From contig BTRK01000004.1 in the NCBI GenBank assembly GCA_036245805.1, forward strand, positions 44,046,907-44,110,906: DNA of 64,000 bases. The letters run 5' to 3'. The translations under genes were made by a program, and so were the position numbers. This DNA is from Pristionchus mayeri. Taxonomy: Eukaryota > Nematoda > Chromadorea > Rhabditida > Neodiplogasteridae. Below are positions 25,411 through 34,411 of this stretch, one piece after another. The notes below the pieces were generated by a model, which did no database searches, was not told the origin of the DNA, and worked only from the letters and a program-made list of their open reading frames with translations. Numbering within the stretch: position 1 is the first letter of the stretch; the number at the start of each line of letters is the position of its first letter.

Positions 25411-25487
25411 GACCCAAAGAATATTGGTTGACCCAAGCTAACTGTTATGGTATACGGTAGTTTGTTAAGCGTCACAGACAAACTAAC

Positions 25488-25488
25488 T

Positions 25489-25523
<35 letters not shown>
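25488..25523. repeat. (GACA)n microsatellite
   Basis: About nine uninterrupted GACA repeats at the right end of the satellite region. Confidence 0.95.
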
Positions 25524-25781
25524 GCTACGACATTATAGTCAATAGGAACTTTCCGAACAACCTACTATTTTCTCGTTTTGCTCCATAATTGAACAAGCGT
25601 GCAGAAGGAAACATAATACGATGGTTCTATGGTTGCATGCGTCATTGCGGTGCCTGTTATCAAGCCAAACACGCACTTTTGGCCTCTGTCAGGAATTACG
25701 TGAGATAACGTTTAATCGGCTCGAGCATTTGGTTCGATGGGTGCAATGAACGATTTAAAACCAGACCACAGATAACAATTT

Positions 25782-25870
25782 TCGTCGACAAATGAGGGGA
25801 AAGCGACGAAAAGTTTGAGAGTGTGTCCAAAAGTATAAAAAACCGACGATCATCGTGATAATGCAGTCCT
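25782..25870 (+). promoter_or_regulatory. Orphan copy of a gene's upstream block
   Basis: TTTCGTCGACAAAT, then GAAAGCGACGAAAAGTTTGA, then GTCC and AAAGTATAAAA matches, in opposite orientation, the block upstream of the secreted gene at 22481-22937. Here it leads to an ATG at 25862 with only a short open frame. It appears to be the surviving promoter of an inverted duplicate whose body is gone. Confidence 0.55.
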
Positions 25871-26003
25871 ATTCTCTTTTTGACGATGCAATTTAATTAT
25901 GTTTTATCTCTCGTAGATCAAACACATAGAGCAGTACAAATATAGATCCATTTCTCATGACGCAATCTCAAAATCATGGTTTTCGCGAAATCACAAACTT
26001 ATA

Positions 26004-27475
26004 CAGTACGTGCTAATCGCCTTGGCTAATCGCCGTGCGCGCGCGGCGCTGCGCGGCGCGGCGCGGCTTGCGCGGATTGATTTTGCAGGAATAATATTGT
26101 GTTTCACTATTCGAAACTATTATATTCGGATTCTCCATAAAATTTCACATCGGATGAACTATTCGTCCATATTTTTAAACAATAAATAAATATTTTGAAT
26201 AAATTCAACTGCAACCTACCGTAATCTCAGTCTGCCGCAGTTTGCGATTGCGACTCATGCAAGTGTGACTTTTCTAAATTGTCTTCGATTTTTCGTTTGC
26301 TCTATTTCTTTATCGATTTGTGGCGTTTTGCTCGTGTATTTATGCCTTTTTCATGTTTCTGGTCCTCGCGCGCATGTCGGGGATCATCCCAGTCGCTTTT
26401 TATTTGAGCTGAGCCGATTAGGAAGCAAACTACAGGTCCTTGTGTTAAACTGCCTCGATTTCACTTGCTTTCTTAGTAGTGTTCGTGACTTTGTGGCTTT
26501 CTTAACTCGGTAGTTAGTAGTCATTCTCATTATTTACGAGTAAATTAAGGCTGCAAGTCACTGATGCTGGTTGAGGATCGACACCACACCGGATTGGAGC
26601 GAGAAGGGGAAGTTTTGTTTCTATATTTTTATAATTGTTGTGGGAAACGTGTGTTAGATTAGTAAAACGTTATCTGTTTCCAAGGAAACTTGTTTGAACC
26701 CGATTTTGGCTAAATATTATGGTTGAAACGTAAAAAAACATAGTACTCGGTTTTAAACATGTTTTTTATTTAAATTGTTTAGTAGTGAATGAACTGTAGT
26801 TACGATAAATTTACCTTTTCAGCCCTGATCAAGAAGCGGTCTTCTCCCGGCGCTGAGGGACGTACGGCGCTGAGGGACGCCGTCCGTCCCTCAGCATCTT
26901 CTCTGCTCTCGTCAGGTACCCTTCTTTCCTTCGTCTGTTGGGGTGGGGTTGACAGTGTTTGGCTTGTGCGGAATCTCTCCAGATATCCGCCGGTGGCGGC
27001 TCACTTCAACGACTGCTACTCGCTGCGGGAGCGATCAGAGGTGTGTCTGTTTTCTTCCCGCTTATTTCATTCGTTGGCAAGAGAGAGAAAGGTGCATTTC
27101 ATATTTTAATTATGACTGGTAGGAAAGTGTGTTTGATTCGCGACTGTTATTTGACAAGAATCTAAATCTCCTGATTACCATAAATTTAATTTATTTTGTC
27201 TTAGATTCCGCCTCTCTCCACTCTGTATCATTTTCTCTTCAGTTCTCCCCGCGACTCGGTCGCTCCCTCCATAGAGGCGGGCGCGCTCCCCCTCACTCAA
27301 CGCAGCCGTCGCTCCTATCAGGTATTCTTCTTTACATCGGCTGTTGGGGTGGGTGTAACAGTGTGTGGCTTGTGCTGGAGCTTTCCAGAGACCCGCCTGT
27401 TGGCGGCATTCCCTCATGAGATGTGGTTTACGTGTGCAAGGACACCGCCGACCAACCCAGATAAGTTTCATTTAT
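26004..27475. repeat. Left inverted arm of the 8.1-kb element
   Basis: Begins with a GC-only stretch (26037-26075), then about 1.4 kb of ordinary composition. An 82-codon ORF at 26265-26513 is present with identical translation in the other arm. Two related blocks within the arm (CTGTTGGGGTGG near 26935 and 27340) are about 410 bases apart, so the arm carries a diverged internal repeat. Confidence 0.85.
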
Positions 27476-27653
27476 TTACATTTTATTATATATCAAAACA
27501 AAAGTGAATAATGACAACTTCTTGGGATTAGCAGGCGAATGTAATCCGAAAAAAGAGGGTTTAAACTTTGATATTGTTACGATTAAATGTGTCAATGTGA
27601 AATGATCTTCTGGTTGCTCTGTATTGCTCGGAAACAGGAAATGCCGATTCAAT

Positions 27654-29962
27654 TTAATACAAATTGCGAGCCTTTTCCATAATTGCAAAGCCTAGGGAAG
27701 AGTGAACTTTCTCGATGTTGCTAACACAATGGTCAATATACTTATTGCACACGTCTACAGTGATTTCATTCGACCAGTATTGATCAATCGCGTCCTCTAG
27801 GCCTTGTCTAGTGGTGGGGCGGGCGTCACTCCTCAAGTGATGCTTAACTTCTCTCCATAGAAACTCAATCGGATTGAGGTCCGGTGAGGAGGGCGCCCAA
27901 TCGAAGACTCTTACTCCCCATGCGTCTAGTTGACTCATAGTAGATCGAGCAGTGTGGGAAGAAGCACCATCCTGCATGAAGAAGCAGTTGCTTCTTCCGT
28001 AGGTCCGATCGAGATAGGGAAGGAGATGGGAGGATAATATGTCGGTGTATGAGGGGGCGTTCAGTCTTTCATGGCGATCGAAAAATACGAGATCTCCTGG
28101 GCCAGCGCGACTCATACTAGCCCACACTTGCACCTAAAAGAATATTAGGGTGGGTATGCAGTCTAAAGTAGCTAATCATCCAAATCGTTGATTAAATATA
28201 CCTTCTCAGGAAATTTCCTTTCTCCTACTAGACGATCAACATCGTGCGACGACGACGTCGTGATCCATGCGGTGGACCCACCAAGAGCAAAGATGGACTC
28301 ATCGTTGAATACCTAGAAGGTCAGTTTGATCTCTTCTTATGTCAGGCTAGCTTCCTCACAACATTATCGAAGTTCTCTTCTTCGTTTATCCATTTCTCGC
28401 AAAGAATGAACCTTTTCTCTGCTTGGATCTCACTAACATCTTGCACTTGTGTAAATTCACTTGTGTAAATGTAAATATATCGAGAGATTTTGCTACAGGT
28501 TGTCCAAAATCTCACATTGGCCGTAAATCCTTGAGTAATAAACTACGTTTAACTCCCCTCAGAACACCAATAGGGATATCAACATCCATATCGCATTTCA
28601 AGTCTGAAGCTACCTAAATTAATAATCATTTCAACATTATGATGCTCCACTTTCCAGGTCCATCTTCTACTTCGACGTAGCTTCAGATTTTTAGGTAAGG
28701 AATGTTGCTTAAGAGAGACTTTTTGAGTCAGTGAACATGTGCTTGGCAAAGTGCGGAAAATCGAAATCGCCCTAAATGTGCCTACGTGCAGTAGACACCG
28801 AGACTAGGGGACTCACCCACCACTTTTTGAGTGATCTAGGTCGCTCGTCATTAAGTGCGCCCATCTTTAAAAGTGTTACAGTAATCCGACGATATTTTTA
28901 TTTCACTATTGATCATAGTGGCGCATATCTCGAAAGTTGCGCCGAAACCGGCTCATTTGCCCCTCAAGGTTTCATCCTAATTGATGTGCGCGCCGAGAAA
29001 AATCGAATATGCAAAATCAATTTTAAATTGTACCTCGTTCAGTTGGGTGTGTAGATCCCTTTTTTATTTAATGAATTTGAAGCACATCAATCTCACACAG
29101 TTGATTTTTCGATTTTCTCTGCGCGCAGAAGATCCAGTAGGATTAAACCTTTGGTTAATGAGCAGGCATCGGCGCATCTTTCGATATAATAAATTACAAA
29201 ATAAAAATTTCGTCGGATTACGGTAGCACTTTTTACAATGGGCGCACTTAATAACGAGCGTTCTAGATCGCTCTATAAGTGGTGGGTGAGCTAGTTACGG
29301 CGTGTGCTATTGTTTACATTTAGTGCGAAGGGTTTTCACATAAATGTTCGCACACTCAGACAGTCTCTCTTAATAAGTTCCCTTTTAATTACATCTAGAT
29401 TATTGTGAATTCGGTTATTTAAATTTTCCACAATTGATCGCATCAGTACGTGATTTTGTTTGCGATTTCGTTTCGTGAATGGCGTTCTTGGCGCATCCTT
29501 ACACCCTGGACTATCAATCAATCGTTTAATGCCTCCAGTACTCATCTTTCGAGACTTTAAATCAATTATCAGAGATAGAACCAATTCAGGGCATTAGCGC
29601 GTACGTTCTAAAGGCACACGATTTATCTAATTATGAATTAACCTAGCATGCGCAAACCGAATTCACAATATTCCTAGATTCACTTTTCATTAGATCTCCA
29701 CCATTTTGTGTTGAATACTATCAGTGTTTTCACCGAGAACGTAAGATCTAGACAATTATTTTATGAAGTCAGTATCACTAGGATTCACTTGTAAATGTGC
29801 GGTCTCTCCGATCCTCTCTTCTCCTGGCTTTCGTAGAATGACTTGACCTGTGAATACCTCAATGGATTGGGAGAGGTAGCTGAGACGGATCGGAGAGCCT
29901 GCGTCACAGTCATCCCTTTGTATTTTGCTTCCCGCAGTCTTGATTTGGTGTCTTTGGACAGG
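27654..29962 (-). pseudogene. Tc1-like DD34E transposase, interrupted
   Basis: Last exon 28133-27654 and preceding exon 28312-28202 join in phase. The first catalytic Asp is in FNDESIFALGG (28312 exon), the second in FMQDGASSH, and the Glu in SPDLNPIEFLWREVK, exactly 34 residues after the second Asp, the Tc1 DD34E spacing. An exon ending near 28360 (EKRFILCEKWINEEENFDNV) precedes them. N-terminal helix-turn-helix-like parts lie at 29544-29336 (NHVLMRSIVENLNNR, LDVIKRELIKRD) and 29962-29785 (GMTVTQALRSVS). An inserted 0.5-kb element separates these from the catalytic part, and I could not connect all exons. Catalytic residues are intact; N-terminal continuity is doubtful. Confidence 0.75.
28801..29297. 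mobile_element. 0.5-kb MITE nested in the transposase gene
   Basis: Inverted ends share CTCACCCACCACTT, then GATCTAG and AAGTGCGCCCAT, continuing inward to TAATCCGACGA on each side (about 130 bp per arm). It lies between the N-terminal and catalytic parts of the Tc1-like transposase, so it inserted after the large element. Target duplication unclear (CTAG on both sides). Confidence 0.72.
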
Positions 29963-30127
29963 TTCATCTGATAAATATACTTAACACATGGAACATACTT
30001 GAAGTTGAAGCATGAAATGAACGAATCACGAGAGAAATGGCAATCTGATTGTGATTTGACTGATACTGTAGCTTCATTTGCCAATGCAATGTGATAAGTC
30101 TGATGCAATCTTATCATCGGTTGGTCT

Positions 30128-30285
30128 GATACTGTAGCTCCTTCAGTCTATTCTGATGCAATCTGATGCAATCTTAGTACGATACTGTAGCTCCGTCGGC
30201 CTATTCTGATGCAATCTGATGCAATCTTAGTGCGATACTGTAGCTCCTTCAGTCTATTCTGATGCAATCTGATGCAATCGATGGG
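30128..30285. repeat. Three 53-bp tandem repeats between divergent genes
   Basis: Units start at 30128, 30181 and 30234 with GATACTGTAGCTCC and each holds CTGATGCAATCTGATGCAAT, followed by a G-run at 30283-30293. They sit between the start of the transposase (minus) and the accessory gene (plus) and may be regulatory or transposase binding sites; that is inference. Confidence 0.85.
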
Positions 30286-30407
30286 GGGGGGGGACAGGGA
30301 GATGTTATTTTCGAAGAAATCGTTGTTTCTGAATCTTTCGCTGTGTTCATAGTTGATTGTGCGTCTTTAGAATTCCAGATGACGTCTCATTTCGTGGGTG
30401 AAATCTG

Positions 30408-32485
30408 AAATGGACTCGACAAAGGCACACATGTCGTATATCTGTGCAAGGATATTTGCATTGGGAAGCCCAACTTGGGGGATATCGTGAGGGTCAGACC
30501 AGGGGTAGGAGAGGAGACGGATGTGATCGTACGATTTCGATCGAATCATGACATCTGCAGATCGTATGTAGAGCAAGCAGCAAACAGTGAGTATCTTATA
30601 CCCCTTTTGATTGGGCATTCTTACACCCCCTTCCAGAATCCCGGCCAACTAAGACTGTGTTAGTAGTACCCGAGTCAGCTACACCTCGAAGATCAACGAG
30701 AATGGGTTGGAATAGTACATGGGTCGATAGCATGAGGGATCGTATGCATGATTTAGGAGCGTCTTCTTCTCTACTCCCCGCTCAGACCTTTTTCGATTTG
30801 CCCGGAACATCTATGCGAGTGTCAATGAGAACTCAGCATATGAAAGGAATCATCAAGAAGGAACCATCTGAGAGTGCACTTACCCTTCCTCGTTCGCGGT
30901 CCCACTTCGTGAGTGAGAATGAGGATGCCTCTATGCAGGCTCCTCGTCGCTCAGGTACTTACTGGGCTACACATTTGACTCGTTTACACATTAGGTTCTT
31001 CAGTTTCGTTCTCAAAGAGTAGATCCATCAAAAGGGAGGAAACAGATTGGGGACTCAATTACGAGGACTCAGGTGATTATCTCATTCCATCTTACAATGC
31101 TACCATATTGTGCTACCGTACTCTCGAATACATTCCTACTAACTGTGTCTGTTAGATGAATCCTTCTCCCCGATTCGTAATCGGGAGTACTTGAACATGA
31201 GACACGGAACCTCTCCGACCATGAATAAGAGGAGAAGGTCGTTGTACTCAAGAGGAATGGATGATATCGATCCATTTCAATCGTTATGTCTCCCTTCAAC
31301 GAGTACTCAAAGTGAGATTTACCAAATATGAAACTAATCGTAAATTCTTCCTTCATTTATGCCCCTGTGTATTCCCAATAACAGTATGGATGGTATGATA
31401 TACATATTTATCGTGCGATATGAAAAACATACGTAAATTATGCTAAAAGTTTCCTTCACAATTCGTTAGTAATCTAATATACGAAAGCCAGGAGAGAATA
31501 AGCAGAAATGGACAACAAACATGATAATCTGGCGAAGTCGATGTCTTCCCTCTCTGGCGATTCCACTGAGCTAACGTCTCCTTAAATTCAAATAGTTTAT
31601 AATCGTAGGATTAAAGCTGATGCAAACGCCGAGAAAGAAAAGGAAGGCTACGAGTGTGAAAGGTTTGTCACATTGATATTGTGAAACTATACATGAGCAA
31701 AAGCTCGTCGCGTGTCTACTCCCACCTCATCTTCCGTCCCTCATCCATCTCCTGCTTCCCACCAGTCCTCGAGTCACTGCACCAACTGCAAGAAGGAGAA
31801 GAGAAAGGTTGGAAACTGAAGAGACTGACTTAATGGCTGACTATTTGAGAGAAAAATACTCGAGAAAAGACTAGAGATAATGGAAAATTCGGAAAGATAC
31901 GTAGAATACATTGCACTAAATACTGCAGCCAGACCAGTAACAAGATGTGAGTTGTTTCGATGATAGATAACAACTGTTTCCAGAAACATAAGTAGTTTTC
32001 AGATAGGGGAGTAGAATATCTAGATAGAGATGAGGTCGCAGACCTTTCTCAATCTACATCGAACAACGCGACCTTCCTGAGATACATTCTCGACTCTCTA
32101 TTCTACGGTGATGCCCAGAATAGACTCCCTTCATGTGAGAGGGACAAGGATCGTATGCTATATGCAAAAGATGTGCAGGCTTTTTCCCTTGTAGGATAAA
32201 ACCACTGACCTGATCCTTCCCAGGTCTTCTTCACCGTCCGCTGCAATTCGGAAGACGAGTCTAGAAAAGTATGACCTGAATTGTTGCGCCAGTGAGTCAC
32301 ACATTGCAACACTTAGTAACTATTTAAAATATTGTCATAGTTACGATGACAACATCGTGCGTCGTCGCAACATTTCGAAGACATGGGAAGAGAATCGACC
32401 CCAGCTCAAGCTGTTCAATGCGAAGAAGAAACAGAGAAGAGCTGTGATCGACTCGGGAAGTGAATCAAGTGATAACGAACATTGA
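30408..32485 (+). CDS. Accessory protein of the 8.1-kb element, about 450 residues, unknown
   Basis: Exons join in phase at every step: up to 30586, 30637-30954, 31004-31072, 31156-31311, 31596-31655, 31698-31807, 31850-31946, 32003-32190 and 32255-32485 (stop). The start is unresolved, as no in-frame ATG follows the TGA at 30405. Order of features: PNLGDIVRVRPGVGEETDV; a polar linker; a basic-acidic part (SRSIKREETDWGL, NKRRRSLYSRG); a Ser/Pro stretch; HCTNCKKEKRK; a likely coiled coil (KILEKRLEIMENSERY); then TFLRYILDSLFYGDAQNRL and EKYDLNCCASESHIATL, ending in an acidic tail (SGSESSDNEH). The FLRYILDSLF helix recalls BEN DNA-binding domains, a weak resemblance. Borders of the 31655, 32190 and 32255 exons are best guesses. 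Confidence 0.55.
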
Positions 32486-32639
32486 CCCTTTCCCCGGTCA
32501 CATTCATTTTGCATTTCCACATTTTCAAATCGAAATAATAGCAGAAAATAAGCTCTTGTTTTGCATAGATCAGCCGAAAAAATTGTTCGTTAGAAGTCAT
32601 CATTCACTTTTGTTTCGATAATAAAGAAGATAGATGACT

Positions 32640-34098
32640 GGACTTATCTCGGGTGGTGGGAGCAGTCGTTGCACTCGCATTCAGCCCACGGGAAGGGAGG
32701 GTGTCTCTAGAAAGCCTCAGCACCAGCCACACACTGTCATCCCCTCTCCCCAATAAACTATGGAAAGAAGTGTACCTGATAGGAGCGACGGCAGTGTTGA
32801 GCGAGGGGGAGAGCGCCCGCCTCTCTGGGGGGAGCGACCGAGTCGAAAGGGGGAACTGAAGAGAAAATGAGAGTGAGCGGAAAGACGGGGAATATGAGAC
32901 AAACTAAATTAGCATTACGGCATGCAGATTCTTGTCAAATAACAGTCGCGAATCAAAAACACTTTCCTACCAGTCATAATTTAAATATGAAATGCACCTT
33001 TCTCTCTCTTGCCAAAGAATGAAATAAGCGGGAAGAAAACAGACACACCTCTGATCGCTCCCGCAGCGAGTAGCAGTCGTTGAAGCGAGCCGCGACCGGC
33101 GCATATCTGGAGAGATTCCGCACAAGACAAACACTGTCAACCCCACCCCAACAGATGAAGGAAAGAAGGGTACCTGACGAGAGCAGAGAAGATGCTGAGG
33201 GACGGACGGCGTCCCTCAGCGCCGGGAGAAGACCGCTTCTTGATGAGGGCTGAAAAGGTAAATTTATCGTAACTACAGTTCATTCACTACTAAACAATTT
33301 AAATAAAAAACATAGTTTAAAACCGAGTACTATGGTTTTTTTACGTTTCAACCATAATATTTAGCCAAAATCGGGTTCAAACAAGTTTCCTCGGAAACAG
33401 ATAACGTTTTACTAATCTAACACACGTTTCCCACTTGTTTCGTCAAACTAAATATGATTCAAACAACAAAAATTATAAAAATATAGAAACAAAACTTACC
33501 CTTCTCGCTCCAATCCGGTGTGGTGTCGATCCTCAACCAGCATCAGTGACTTGCAGCCTTAATTTACTCGTAAATAATGAGAATGACTACTAACTACCGA
33601 GTTAAGAAAGCCACAAAGTCACGAACACTACTAAGAAAGCAAGTGAAATCGAGGCAGTTTAACACAAGGACCTGTAGTTTGCTTCCTAATCGGCTCAGCT
33701 CAAATAAAAAGCGACTGGGATGATCCCCGACATGCGCGCGAGGACCAGAAACATGAAAAAGGCATAAATACACAAGCAAAACGCCACAAATCGATAAAGA
33801 AATAGAGCAAACGAAAAATCGAAGACAATTTAGAAAAGTCACACTTGCATGAGTCGCAATCGCAAACTGCGGCAGACTGAGGTTACGGTAGGTTGCAGTT
33901 GAATTTATTCAAAATATTTATTTATTGTTTAAAAATATGGACTAATAGTTCATCCCATGTGAAATTGTATGGAGAATTCGAATATAATAGTTTCGAATAG
34001 TGAAACACAATATTATTCCTGCAAAATCAATCCGCGCAAGCCGCGCTGCGCCGCGCAGCGCCGCGCGCGCACATGGCCAAGGCGATTAGCACGTACTG
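32640..34098. repeat. Right inverted arm of the 8.1-kb element
   Basis: Inverted copy of 26004-27475 with small indels; about 33 extra bases near 33440. Ends in GC-only sequence and GCACGTACTG before TA at 34099. Confidence 0.85.
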
Positions 34099-34182
34099 TA
34101 TTTGTACTCAATCGTTCGCAACCATAGTACATTTGTTGGTTTTGCCATTGAGCAAAGGTATCGACGTTCTTGAATTTGCAGT

Positions 34183-34290
34183 ATGGATCCTAATAATTTA
34201 AATGCACGGTATTCCAGCTGGGAATGGTTTTCACCCATTTATCCAGAAGACGATAAATCCAAAAAAAAGAGACAACGTTGGCAAATATGA
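34183..34290 (+). CDS. Micro-ORF of 35 residues, segment copy II
   Basis: Single exon starting at the ATG 34183 two bases after TTGCAG, a good cis- or trans-splice acceptor. The core YSSWEWFSPIYPEDDKSKKK matches the spliced micro-ORF at 17436-17574 (DGEWYLPIYPENE). Position relative to the convergent cullin fragment is also kept. No family recognised. Confidence 0.4.
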   Translation: MDPNNLNARYSSWEWFSPIYPEDDKSKKKRQRWQI

Positions 34291-34411
34291 GAGAGAAAGA
34301 TAAAGAAATCTCTAGAATGTGAATGCTTAACCGCTAAGGGGTGCACTATTAGACACGAAAAGGTTTAACTGCGGAAAGCTTGTAAATACTGTATTATATA
34401 TGTTGGAGATC

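Larger units (their letters stand above)
26004..34098. mobile_element. 8.1-kb Tc1-like DNA transposon with long inverted arms and extra gene
   Basis: Both ends read inward CAGTACGTGCTAATCGCC and each is flanked by TA, the Tc1/mariner target site; CAGT is also the usual Tc1 start. Inverted arms span 26004-27475 and 32640-34098 and are closely similar over their length, with some indels. Between them lie, on the minus strand, a DD34E transposase in pieces (27654-29962) and, on the plus strand, a separate multi-exon gene (30408-32485), the two divergent from a 53-bp tandem repeat near 30.1-30.3 kb. A smaller element is inserted at 28801-29297. Tc1 elements are normally 1.6-2 kb with one gene, so length, arms and second gene are all unusual. 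A relic of the same terminus lies at 12683-13010. Confidence 0.82.

Noticed and set aside
26265..26513. Membrane protein gene in the left arm
   Set aside because: The frame is identical in the inverted arm and has no start context or homologue I know; kept only as an observation about the arms.
32412..32486. C-terminal acidic tail as a nuclear localisation or histone-like gene of its own
   Set aside because: It is in phase with the upstream exons of the accessory gene, so it is counted as that protein's end.
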